DNA of 64,000 nucleotides from Massilia agrisoli. GTDB taxonomy: Bacteria > Pseudomonadota > Gammaproteobacteria > Burkholderiales > Burkholderiaceae_D. The DNA lies in the NCBI RefSeq assembly GCF_020831365.1, contig NZ_JAJHPV010000002.1, positions 124,001-188,000 on the forward strand, read 5' to 3'. Shown here piece by piece: positions 24,773 through 33,086 of this stretch (positions are counted from its first letter, which is position 1; each line of letters opens with the position of its first letter). A program made the translations under genes and the position numbers. A model generated the notes under the pieces. That model was not told where the DNA came from. It ran no database searches and saw only the letters and a list, made by a program, of their open reading frames with translations.

Positions 24773-25957
24773 ATGAACCCGGTAGACATTGTCCTGTGCC
24801 ATCCCGTGCGCACGGCCATCGGCGCCTACGGCGGCGTGCTGAAAGACACGCCGGCGCCGACCCTGGGCGCGGCCGTGCTGCGTGAGGTGATCCAGCGCGC
24901 CAGCCTGCCCCCTTATACAGTGCAGTCCGTCTTCATGGGTAACGTCATCCAGGCCGGCGTCGGCATGAACCCGGCGCGCCAGGCGGCTATTGCCGCAGGC
25001 GTCCCGGTCGAGGTCCCCGCGCTGACCGTCAACCGGGTCTGCGGCTCCGGTGCCCAGGCTATCGTCAGCGCCGCCACCGACATTCGCGCCGGGCTGATCG
25101 ACTGCGCCCTCGCCGGCGGCATGGAAAACATGGACCGCGCACCCTACCTGCTCCCCGAAGGACGCTGGGGTGCGCGGATGGGCGACGTCACGATGTGCGA
25201 CGCCATGCTGCGCGACGGCCTGCACGACGCGTTCAGCGGCCAGCATGCTGGCTGGCATACCGAGGACCTGGTCAACAAGCTGGCCATCGCGCGCGAGGAG
25301 CAAGACCGCTGGGCCTTGCGTTCGCAACAGCGGTTCGCCCAGGCGCAAGCCGCCGGCCGCTTCGATGCAGAGATCGTCACGCTGGAGCTTGCCTCGCGCA
25401 AAGGGCCGGTGAGTTTCAACAAGGACGAGCAAAACCGTCCGGACACAACTGCCGGGATGCTCGCCACACTCAAGCCAGCGTTCCGCAAGGACGGCACCAT
25501 CACCGCCGGCAATGCCCCTGGCCTGAACTCGGGCGCCGCTGCGATGCTGGTCGCAGGCCGCGGATGGGCTGAGGACAACGGCCTCGAACCCATGGCGCGG
25601 CTGGCGGGCTTTGGCATCGCCGCGGTCGAGCCAGGCATGTTCGGGCTTGGCCCGGTGCCTGCCGTGCACCAGGCGCTGGTGCGCGCAGACTGGTCGGCAG
25701 CCAGCGTCGAACGTGTCGAGATCAACGAGGCGTTCGCCGCCATCGCGCTCGCTTGCCTGCGGGAGCTCAACTTTCCCGAAGAGATCGTCAACGTGGATGG
25801 CGGCGCCGTTGCGCACGGCCACCCGATCGGGGCGACGGGCGCAGTGCTCGTCACCCGGCTCATGCATTCGATGCGGCGCGACGGACTCAGGCGCGGCATC
25901 GTCACCCTCTGCATCGGCGGCGGCCAGGGCATTGCGCTGGCGCTTGAGCGCGTCTAG
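24773..25957 (+). CDS. Thiolase, probable acetyl-CoA acetyltransferase
   Basis: 394 residues. Thiolase catalytic residues are complete: C90 in NRVCGSG, H350 in GHPIGATG and C380 in LCIGGGQG. The segment GGMENMDRAPYLLP..GRWGARMGD is closest to biosynthetic acetoacetyl-CoA thiolases (AtoB/PhaA type), which condense two acetyl-CoA for polyhydroxybutyrate or ketone-body pathways. It stands alone, 8.8 kb from the fad cluster. A PhaM-type granule protein is encoded at 39.2-39.8 kb, which supports PHB metabolism in the organism. ATG 24773 is used; GTG 24764 overlaps the ribosome site. Confidence 0.88.
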   Translation: MNPVDIVLCHPVRTAIGAYGGVLKDTPAPTLGAAVLREVIQRASLPPYTVQSVFMGNVIQAGVGMNPARQAAIAAGVPVEVPALTVNRVCGSGAQAIVSAATDIRAGLIDCALAGGMENMDRAPYLLPEGRWGARMGDVTMCDAMLRDGLHDAFSGQHAGWHTEDLVNKLAIAREEQDRWALRSQQRFAQAQAAGRFDAEIVTLELASRKGPVSFNKDEQNRPDTTAGMLATLKPAFRKDGTITAGNAPGLNSGAAAMLVAGRGWAEDNGLEPMARLAGFGIAAVEPGMFGLGPVPAVHQALVRADWSAASVERVEINEAFAAIALACLRELNFPEEIVNVDGGAVAHGHPIGATGAVLVTRLMHSMRRDGLRRGIVTLCIGGGQGIALALERV

Positions 25958-25993
25958 CGGCTTGCCGATGCCTCATCACTCCAGGGACCAGCC

Positions 25994-26443
25994 ATGCCAG
26001 TGAGCGAATGCTGCAATGTCGACGTCGTCTGCTGCGACGCCGATACCGCCGTGACGGACGTTGCGGGACTGATGCGCAAGCACCATGTCGGCGACGTCAT
26101 CGTCACCGAAGATCAGGGTGGCAAGAAGGTGCCTGTTGGCATCGTCACCGACCGCGACATCGTCATCGAGACCATTGCGCTCCAGGTGGACGTTGCCGCC
26201 TTCACCGCCGGCGACCTGATGAGCATGCCGCTGGCGACCGTGCCGGACGAGGCCGGCATTGTCGAGACCTTGCGGATGATGCGCAGCCACAAAGTGCGGC
26301 GGCTGCCGGTGGTCACCTCGACCGGCGCGCTGTTCGGCATCGTCACCGCCGATGACCTGATCAACCTGCTGGCGATGGAGTTGTCCTTGATGACCGATGC
26401 CATCGTCGACCAGCCGCTGCGCGAAGCGCGGCTGCGAAGCTAG
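25994..26443 (+). CDS. CBS-domain pair protein
   Basis: 149 residues made almost entirely of two tandem CBS domains (about 8-65 and 75-130), each ending in a GIVTDRDI or GIVTADDL motif. CBS pairs bind adenosyl ligands such as AMP, ATP or S-adenosylmethionine and act as small sensors. The N-terminus has an unusual number of cysteines (CCNVDVVCC). It follows the thiolase by 36 bp in the same direction. No effector domain is attached, so it probably acts on a partner protein, which I cannot identify. Confidence 0.83.
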   Translation: MPVSECCNVDVVCCDADTAVTDVAGLMRKHHVGDVIVTEDQGGKKVPVGIVTDRDIVIETIALQVDVAAFTAGDLMSMPLATVPDEAGIVETLRMMRSHKVRRLPVVTSTGALFGIVTADDLINLLAMELSLMTDAIVDQPLREARLRS

Positions 26444-26568
26444 GCAGGGCAGGGCGGGCAGCGGGCGCGCAGCGGGGCTGGCGCTGGCGAGCTTGTGTCC
26501 TGCGAGGGCTTGGTAACGGGCGAATTTATTGTAGAGTGTCGCTCGGAACTCACTTTCAGCCCGCCCCA

Positions 26569-29010
26569 ATGAAAAAAACAGCCGTCGTCACGATCGTCTC
26601 GAACAATTACCTTCACTATGCGCGCACCCTGATGCAGAGCGTGGCGCTCCAGCATCCCGAGGCCGAACGCTACTGCGTGATTGTCGATACCGACATGGCG
26701 CCGGGCGCTGCGCTGGCCGATGAATTCACCGCCATCGCCATGCCGGAACTCGGGCTGCCATACGGCGACGATTTCTACTTCCAGTACACCATCCTGGAGC
26801 TCAATACCGCCGTCAAGCCATGGGCGCTGGAGCACCTGCTCGATCGTGGGCACAGCGAAGTGCTGTACATCGATCCTGACATCTACCTGTACCGCCCGCT
26901 TGAAGACGTGATGCGGCACCTGTCGAGCGGGGCCAGCATCGTCCTCACGCCGCACATGCTGGCCCCGTACGACGACGACCGCAACCCGACCGAAGCGTCG
27001 ATCCGCATGGCCGGCACCTACAACCTGGGTTTCTGCGCCATCGCCGAGCGTCTCGAAACGCGCGCTTTCCTGCGCTGGTGGCAAGGAAAGCTCGCGCGCG
27101 ACTGCGTGGTCGACATGCCCAACGGCGTGTTCGTCGACCAAAGCTGGATCGACCTCGTGCCAGGCATGTTCGACAATGTGCGCATCCTGCGCCATCCCGG
27201 CTACAACGTGGCGTACTGGAACCTCGCCCAGCGCAGCTTTGCCCAGGGCGAGGGCGGCCTGCTGGTCAACGGCGAGCCGCTGATGTTCTTCCACTACAGC
27301 GGCATCGATCCGCAGAACCCGCAGCCGGTGTCGAAGCACCAGGACCGCCATAACCTCGACAGCGTCGGCGCCATTGTGCGCGGCCTGTTCGTCGAATACT
27401 GCCAGCGGGTTGTCGCAAACGGCCAGGAAAACTACCGCAAGCTGCCGTATGGGTACGCCACGTTCCGCGACGGTTCGCCTATCCCCGCGCCAGTGCGCGC
27501 GGCGTACCGGGTAAGCGGCCAGCTTCGCCTGCTCGCAGCGGGCAAGCCATTCGATCATCCCGCACTGGCGCGAAGCAGCGCGTTCACCGGCCCGGCGCGG
27601 CTGACGGGCATCTACAAATACTTCCTCGGCCGTCCTGCGGACGTGGGCGCACTCAGGGATTTCTCGCACCGCTGCACCACGCTGCCAGGCTACCTGCGCA
27701 CCGCGATCGGCGTTGGCCGTTCGGCCGAAAGCCGCAGGGAGCCGGGCTGGGTGTGGCGCCTGCTGATGTGGCCCGTGGCCGGCATGCGCATGACGCCCAC
27801 CGCGCACGCGCCGGCAGCCATGCCGGACGCCGCGCCGGCAGGTGAACCTGCACGAGCGAGGGCGCATGAGGCGGCGCCGGCGCCCGACTGCGCGCCCGGC
27901 ATCAACCTGGTCGGCTACATCGCCGCGGAGCTTGGGATCGGCGAAGCCGCGCGCTCGCTGGCGCGTGCCTGCGCTGCCTCGGGCGTGCCGTATTCGGTGG
28001 TCGATGTCGGCTACCAGACCTCGAACCTGCAGCGCGACACCCAGGCACTGGCCAACGCCAGCGCCAGGCGCTACGAAATCGACCTGCTGTACGTGAACGC
28101 CGACCAGACCCCGCGCACCGTCGCGCACCTGAAGTCGAAGGGCCTGTCGTCGCGCTACCGTATCGGCTTCTGGCATTGGGAGCAGCCGCAGCTGCCCGAC
28201 GCCCACCTGGGCGCATTCAGCGAGCTTGACGAAATATGGGTGCCCTCCAATTTCGTGCGCGACGCGGTGGCCGCGGTGTCGCCGCTGCCGGTGGTGGTGA
28301 TCCCGCACGCCCTGCAGTTCGCGCCCACGCCCGGCATCGCGCGCAGCGCCTTCGGCCTGCCTGACGACAAAACGCTCGCGCTGGTCATGTACGACTTCCA
28401 CTCCTACCAGCACCGCAAGAACCCGCAGGCCGCCATCGCCGCCTTCCGCATGGCGCAGGCGGGCCGCACCGACTGCGCGCTGGTGGTCAAGACGATCAAC
28501 GGCAGCCATCATCCCGAAGCCGAGGCCGAGCTGCGCGCCAGCCTGGCCGACCTGCCGGGCACCGTGGTGATCGACGAATTCCTGACGCGCCAGCAGACCT
28601 GGGACCTGCAGTCCTGCTGCGACATGCTGGTCTCCCTGCACCGCGCCGAGGGCTTCGGCCTGGCGCCTGCCGAGATGATGTATCTCGGTAAACCGGTGGT
28701 CGCGACCGGCTGGTCGGCCAATATGGACTTCATGGATGCCGAAAACTCGATGCCGGTCCATTACACGCTGGCGCCGCTTGCCGAGGCCGTCGGCGCTTAC
28801 CCCGCCGGCCCGCTGTGGGCCGAAGCGGACGTCGGGCACGCCGCCGAATGCATCCGCCGCCTGCTCGACGATGCTGGCCTGCGCGAAGCGATCGGCCAGC
28901 GCGCCGCGCGCGACGTGCGCCGCCAGCTGCACCCGGACACCGTCGGCAAACTGGTGGCCGACAGGCTCAAGGCGCTGGCGCGCTGGTACCCAGCACTTGC
29001 CAAGCAGTAA
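26569..29010 (+). CDS. Two-headed glycosyltransferase: N-terminal GT, DUF4214-like linker, C-terminal GT4
   Basis: 813 residues. The first 300 residues form a GT-A-like glycosyltransferase with a DxD in YIDPDIYLY and a FVDQSWIDLVP segment. A DUF4214-like helix (about 339-385, IYKYFLGRPADVGALRDF) links it to a GT-B, GT4-type domain from about residue 444 (GINLVGYIAAELGIGEAARSL) to the end, with the EGFGLAPAE E-x7-E motif at 694-702. Such fusions make surface glycans or glycosylate proteins by adding two sugars in turn. No glycan operon surrounds it, so the acceptor is unknown. Start chosen at ATG 26569, where the GT fold begins directly. Confidence 0.82.
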   Translation: MKKTAVVTIVSNNYLHYARTLMQSVALQHPEAERYCVIVDTDMAPGAALADEFTAIAMPELGLPYGDDFYFQYTILELNTAVKPWALEHLLDRGHSEVLYIDPDIYLYRPLEDVMRHLSSGASIVLTPHMLAPYDDDRNPTEASIRMAGTYNLGFCAIAERLETRAFLRWWQGKLARDCVVDMPNGVFVDQSWIDLVPGMFDNVRILRHPGYNVAYWNLAQRSFAQGEGGLLVNGEPLMFFHYSGIDPQNPQPVSKHQDRHNLDSVGAIVRGLFVEYCQRVVANGQENYRKLPYGYATFRDGSPIPAPVRAAYRVSGQLRLLAAGKPFDHPALARSSAFTGPARLTGIYKYFLGRPADVGALRDFSHRCTTLPGYLRTAIGVGRSAESRREPGWVWRLLMWPVAGMRMTPTAHAPAAMPDAAPAGEPARARAHEAAPAPDCAPGINLVGYIAAELGIGEAARSLARACAASGVPYSVVDVGYQTSNLQRDTQALANASARRYEIDLLYVNADQTPRTVAHLKSKGLSSRYRIGFWHWEQPQLPDAHLGAFSELDEIWVPSNFVRDAVAAVSPLPVVVIPHALQFAPTPGIARSAFGLPDDKTLALVMYDFHSYQHRKNPQAAIAAFRMAQAGRTDCALVVKTINGSHHPEAEAELRASLADLPGTVVIDEFLTRQQTWDLQSCCDMLVSLHRAEGFGLAPAEMMYLGKPVVATGWSANMDFMDAENSMPVHYTLAPLAEAVGAYPAGPLWAEADVGHAAECIRRLLDDAGLREAIGQRAARDVRRQLHPDTVGKLVADRLKALARWYPALAKQ

Positions 29011-29127
29011 ATACTGCCTTTCGGAGAAATTATTCTTTCCGAATGAAAAAGTTGTCTTTTGTTAATCGCCAGTTCGTGAAATAATCGCATGTTTTGTCGC
29101 GGTTAAACGGTTAACGAGGGACATCAA

Positions 29128-31974
29128 GTGTTAGACATGTTTGCATTGGACCGGGACCTCCTGCCATGGGAGGCCGAGCTGCCTTCCGTGCGCGGGGCTG
29201 CGCGGGTGCACCTGGCTATCCGGTTGGCGTGGCACCTGCGCCAGCGCGACCCGCAGCGCGCCGCCGCGCTGGCGCGCGAAGCCTCGCCCATGCTCGACAT
29301 GCTCCCCGACGCCGTCCGCCGCAGCGCCGAAGCGCGCTTCATACTCGTCGAAGGGGAGTCGCGCTGGCTCTCCGGCGAGCTTGAGGCGGCGCGCGCGCTG
29401 GCCAACGACGCCCTCGCGCTGTTTGCACAGCATGGCGACGCGGCTGGCCGCGCCGACGCGCGCTGGCTGGGCGCCTGGATCGAATCGGACCTGGGCCATT
29501 CCGAAGCCTGCGACGCCGCGCTGGCGGCGGGCGCGCTGGATGCCCGCGAAGCCGGCGACCCTGTGCGCACCGATGTCTTCGACGCGGCGGCCGCGCTGTT
29601 CGCCGTGTTCTGCGACCTGCGCCAGGCCCTCGGCCGCTGGGGCAAGCGCTTCGATGCCGACACGGACGCACTGCATCCTGCCGCGAGCGGGTGGATCAAC
29701 GACTTCCGCGGCATCGCCGCCTTCCACGCCAGTGACTATGGCCGTGCGGTCAGCCTGCTGACCAGGTCCTACCAGGCCGCGATGGAAACCGGCCAGCTGC
29801 GCCGCGCCACCAGCATCGCCACCAACATCGGCAATGCCTTCACGGGACTGAACGCGCACCACGCCGCGCTTGAATGGATGCAGCGCGGGCTCGACCTCGC
29901 GCGTCCGACCGGCTGGCCGATGTGCATCGGCCTGGGCCTGATGCAAAGCGCCGAAACGCTGCGCCAGCTAGGCCAGCGCGACGCCGCCTGCGAACTGCTG
30001 GCCGAGGCGCTGGTAACCCTCGCGCCGCTGCCCAGGTCGCGCGCATATGCGATCACGCTGGAATACCAGGGCGACCTGGCGCTCGACGTGGGCGACTACG
30101 AACGCGCGCTGGAAAGCTTCCGCCAGCTGGAAGCACGCGGCGACGCACTGCGCCAGGCCGATTTCCGCAGCGGCGCGCGGCGCGGGCAGGCCCACGCGCT
30201 GTCGCACCTGAACCGCCCGCAGGAAGCGCTGGCCGTGGCCGAGGCCGCGCTGGCGCTGGCGCGCGAATACGGCGACGCCAGCAACCAGATTTCCGCGCTG
30301 CGGGTGCTGGCCGCGATCCACGCGCGCCATGCGCTGCCCCAGCCAGATGCGATGGCCGCGCCAAGTCCGGCGCTGCACTACCTGCAGCAGGCGCTCGATG
30401 TCGCCTCAGGCATCGAAGGCTTTGCCGTGCCCGGCGAACTGCTCGACGCCGTCGCGCGCGAGTATGCGAGCATCGGCGACTACGCCCAGGCCTACGCGGT
30501 GGCGCTGCAGGCCAGCGCTGCGCGCGACCAGACCCACAGCCAGGAAGCGACCAACCGCGCCATTGCGATGCAGGTGCAGTACCAGACCGAGCGCGCCGAA
30601 ACGGAAGGGGAGCACCACCGCGAACTGGCCGCGGCCGAGGCGCAGCGCGCTGAAGTGCTGCTGCAAACCAGCGCAACCCTCGAACACCTGTCCGCCATCG
30701 GCCAGGAGATCACTACCCACCTCGACGCCGCCGCCGTATTCCGCGCGCTCGACCGCCATGTGCACGGGCTGCTCGACGCGACCCACTTCTCGATCTTCAT
30801 GATCGAGCCGGACGGCCGCTCGCTGCGCTGCGCCTTCGGTATCGAAGCGGGCCAGCCGCTGCCGGCGACCCAGCTCGAACTGTCCGACACCCACGCCAAC
30901 TCGGTACGCTGCGTGCGCGAGCGGCGCGAGATCCTGGTCGAAATCGACGCCCAGGAAACCACTCCGAACCTGATCCCCGGCACGCTGCCGACACTCAGCC
31001 TGCTGTTTGCTCCGCTGCTGATCGGCGAGCGCGTGATGGGCGTAATGACGGTGCAGTCACTGGCGCCGCGCGCCTACGGCGAACGTGAACGGCTGATCTT
31101 CCGCACGCTGTGCGCCTACGGCGCGATCGCGCTCGACAACGCCGACGCCTACCGCCAGGTTGCCGCCACCTTGAAGGCGCTGCGCACCACGCAGGCGCAG
31201 CTGGTCGAAAAGAACCTCGAACTCGAAGAGGCCTACAAGGCGCTGGAAGACGTCAGCCTTACCGACCAGCTGACCGGCCTGCGCAACCGCCGCTTCTTCC
31301 TGCAGCACGTCGATGCGGACGTTGGGCTCAGCATGCGCAGCTACGACGAAACCAAGCGCCCGAACATGGCGGACCGCGATTCGCCGCCGCGCGACCTGGT
31401 CTTCTTCATGGTGGACATCGACCATTTCAAGGAAGTGAACGACCAGCACGGCCACGCCAGCGGCGACGCGGTGCTGGTGCAGATGCAGGAGCGCCTGCGC
31501 GAAGTGTTCCGCGAGTCCGATTACGTAATCCGCTGGGGCGGCGAAGAATTCCTGGTGCTGGCGCGCGCCACTTACCGCGACGATGCGAAGCTGGTGGCCG
31601 AGCGGATCCGCAGCGCTGTCGCCAACCGCGACTTCGAGCTTCCCGACGGCACCCGCCTGAAGAAAACCTGTTCGATCGGCTTTGCCTGCTTCCCGTTCCT
31701 GCAGTCGCAGCCACGCTTGATGTCGTGGTCCGAGGTGGTCGAACTGGCCGACCAGGGCCTGTACCTGGCCAAGCGCTCCGGCCGCAATGCCTGGGCGGCC
31801 ATCTACAGCACGCCGCAGGCCAATCCCGACGGCTTGTTCCAGCGCCTGATCCACCATTTCGACGAAGTGCTGGCCGACGGCGAGGTGAAATTGGTGACCA
31901 ATCTCGAAAGCCCGCTGGTGACAGCCGGGCCGAAGAAACGCCGGCTGGTGATGCCGGCCGAGCTCAAGGCGTAG
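29128..31974 (+). CDS. TPR-GAF-GGDEF diguanylate cyclase
   Basis: 948 residues, soluble. Tetratricopeptide-like helices fill about 1-480. A short coiled coil (TERAETEGEHHRELAAAEAQ) leads to a GAF domain at about 515-665, then a second coiled coil and a GGDEF domain from about 708. The active site is GGEEF at 804-808, so catalysis of c-di-GMP from GTP is likely. An inhibitory I-site RESD sits at 795-798, five residues before. There is no EAL domain. GTG 29128 is preferred since GAGGG is 9 bp upstream; ATG 29137 is the alternative. Its end overlaps the convergent PaiB-like gene by 11 bp. Confidence 0.9.
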   Translation: MLDMFALDRDLLPWEAELPSVRGAARVHLAIRLAWHLRQRDPQRAAALAREASPMLDMLPDAVRRSAEARFILVEGESRWLSGELEAARALANDALALFAQHGDAAGRADARWLGAWIESDLGHSEACDAALAAGALDAREAGDPVRTDVFDAAAALFAVFCDLRQALGRWGKRFDADTDALHPAASGWINDFRGIAAFHASDYGRAVSLLTRSYQAAMETGQLRRATSIATNIGNAFTGLNAHHAALEWMQRGLDLARPTGWPMCIGLGLMQSAETLRQLGQRDAACELLAEALVTLAPLPRSRAYAITLEYQGDLALDVGDYERALESFRQLEARGDALRQADFRSGARRGQAHALSHLNRPQEALAVAEAALALAREYGDASNQISALRVLAAIHARHALPQPDAMAAPSPALHYLQQALDVASGIEGFAVPGELLDAVAREYASIGDYAQAYAVALQASAARDQTHSQEATNRAIAMQVQYQTERAETEGEHHRELAAAEAQRAEVLLQTSATLEHLSAIGQEITTHLDAAAVFRALDRHVHGLLDATHFSIFMIEPDGRSLRCAFGIEAGQPLPATQLELSDTHANSVRCVRERREILVEIDAQETTPNLIPGTLPTLSLLFAPLLIGERVMGVMTVQSLAPRAYGERERLIFRTLCAYGAIALDNADAYRQVAATLKALRTTQAQLVEKNLELEEAYKALEDVSLTDQLTGLRNRRFFLQHVDADVGLSMRSYDETKRPNMADRDSPPRDLVFFMVDIDHFKEVNDQHGHASGDAVLVQMQERLREVFRESDYVIRWGGEEFLVLARATYRDDAKLVAERIRSAVANRDFELPDGTRLKKTCSIGFACFPFLQSQPRLMSWSEVVELADQGLYLAKRSGRNAWAAIYSTPQANPDGLFQRLIHHFDEVLADGEVKLVTNLESPLVTAGPKKRRLVMPAELKA

Positions 31975-32512
31975 GGCGGGCCGGCTTTACCTTCCACTTG
32001 CCTTCCATGCGGTCGATGCGGATCTCGATGCCGACGATGGCCGCCATCAGCTTGCCGATGTAGTCGGGCGGGGCATCGCTGACGGCCCACGGCGCGCTTT
32101 GGCCCGCCTCGTGGCGGCTGGTCAGGCGCTTGAGCAGCGCCGCCAGCCACGCCGGGTCGTCCACCGCGCGCAAGGCGCCGTGCACATGCACCACGGCGTA
32201 ATCCCAGGTCGGCACGACCCTGCCGCTGACAGCCTTCTCTTCAAACTCCGACGGCGACACATACCTCGCTTCGCCCTGGAACGCGGCCAGTACCCCGGCG
32301 CCATCGCGGCGCCATAAGGGATTGGCGCGCGCGACATGGGCGCGCAGGACGCCAAGCGGCGCGTCCGCGGTCGGGGCCGATACTTCAAACGGAATGTGGT
32401 CCGCAGACAGGCCGTTGGCCCCGTGCGTGACCACCATGCCGAGCGGATGGGCGGCGATCAGGCCGTGCAGGATGTCGGTGCGGGCCTCTTCATATTTCGC
32501 GGGAATGTACAT
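31964..32512 (-). CDS. PaiB-family FMN-binding protein (negative transcriptional regulator type)
   Basis: 182 residues. MYIPAKYEEARTDILHGLIAAHPLGMVV is the characteristic PaiB start, and the flavin-binding split-barrel motifs AHVARANPLWR, YVSPSEFEEK, VPTWDYAVVHVHG are all present. Bacillus PaiB was named as a regulator of protease and sporulation genes; most homologues are uncharacterised FMN-binding proteins. It begins 2 bp after the osmC-like stop, so both are one operon, divergent from a MocR regulator that probably controls them. Confidence 0.87.
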   Translation of the reverse strand: MYIPAKYEEARTDILHGLIAAHPLGMVVTHGANGLSADHIPFEVSAPTADAPLGVLRAHVARANPLWRRDGAGVLAAFQGEARYVSPSEFEEKAVSGRVVPTWDYAVVHVHGALRAVDDPAWLAALLKRLTSRHEAGQSAPWAVSDAPPDYIGKLMAAIVGIEIRIDRMEGKWKVKPARPTP

Positions 32513-32514
32513 CG

Positions 32515-32976
32515 TCAGCGCGCCTCTTCCACCACCACATCGGCCCTGATCGAATTGGCGATGTAGCATTTTGCATGCGCTGCGTGGTGGATCGCCGCCA
32601 GCTCGGCGGCGTTCGGCGGCGTCAGCGAAAAGGTAATGGCGGGGCGCAGCACGATCTTCGTCATCGCGATGTTCCCTTCATCGTTCTTTTCCAGGTAGCC
32701 GACCGCGTGGTCGTGGTAATCGTCGACCACAAATCCGCGCTGCGCCGCGATCGACAGGAAGAACAGCATGTGGCAGCTGGACGCGGCGGCCACCAGCGCT
32801 TCTTCCGGATCGACCGCGGCCGGATCGGACATCGGCACCGGCACCGACTGCGGCGACGACGACGCCGGCACGCGCAGGCCGCCGTCGAAAATCCACTCGT
32901 GCGCGCGGCTGTAGCGCTGGTCCGCGAACGACTGCCCGCCGCGCTGCCATGCCAGCTTTGCCTCGAACTGCTTCAT
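32515..32976 (-). CDS. OsmC/Ohr-family protein
   Basis: 153 residues. The two reactive cysteines of the family are present at C68 (SSCHML) and C137 (KCYIANS). OsmC/Ohr proteins reduce organic hydroperoxides with thiols. The central helix DPEEALVAAASSCHML is typical of the YhfA/OsmC-like branch. First gene of the operon with the PaiB-like gene; the promoter must lie in the 110-bp gap to the divergent MocR gene. This gap contains several ATTGG-type half-sites. Confidence 0.87.
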   Translation of the reverse strand: MKQFEAKLAWQRGGQSFADQRYSRAHEWIFDGGLRVPASSSPQSVPVPMSDPAAVDPEEALVAAASSCHMLFFLSIAAQRGFVVDDYHDHAVGYLEKNDEGNIAMTKIVLRPAITFSLTPPNAAELAAIHHAAHAKCYIANSIRADVVVEEAR

Positions 32977-32990
32977 GCTGTGCTCCTGCT

Positions 32991-33071
32991 ATTGGTCGAA
33001 AAGACAGGCTATCGTAACGCCTGATTTGGCTTGCTTAAATGGCCAATAAGCGCGAATATTGAAATACCAAT
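32991..33071. promoter_or_regulatory. Candidate MocR operator region with four ATTGG-type half-sites
   Basis: The divergent gap holds ATTGGTC at 32991-32997, ATTTGGC at 33024-33030, GGCCAAT at 33041-33047 and ACCAAT at 33066-33071. The central two form TTGGC-N11-GCCAA. MocR/PdxR-type regulators usually bind repeated half-sites in the gap between their own gene and the target, so this array is a reasonable operator candidate. Nothing beyond sequence repetition supports it here. Confidence 0.45.
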
Positions 33072-33086
33072 CCACTTTGACCCAGC

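Noticed and set aside
23600-25867. Long antisense frame across capA-like and thiolase genes
   Set aside because: It crosses two genes with clear catalytic motifs on the other strand and has no start context.
26440-28932. 830-codon antisense frame under the glycosyltransferase gene
   Set aside because: Repetitive Arg/Val/His composition and no motif; the sense strand encodes two recognisable glycosyltransferase domains.
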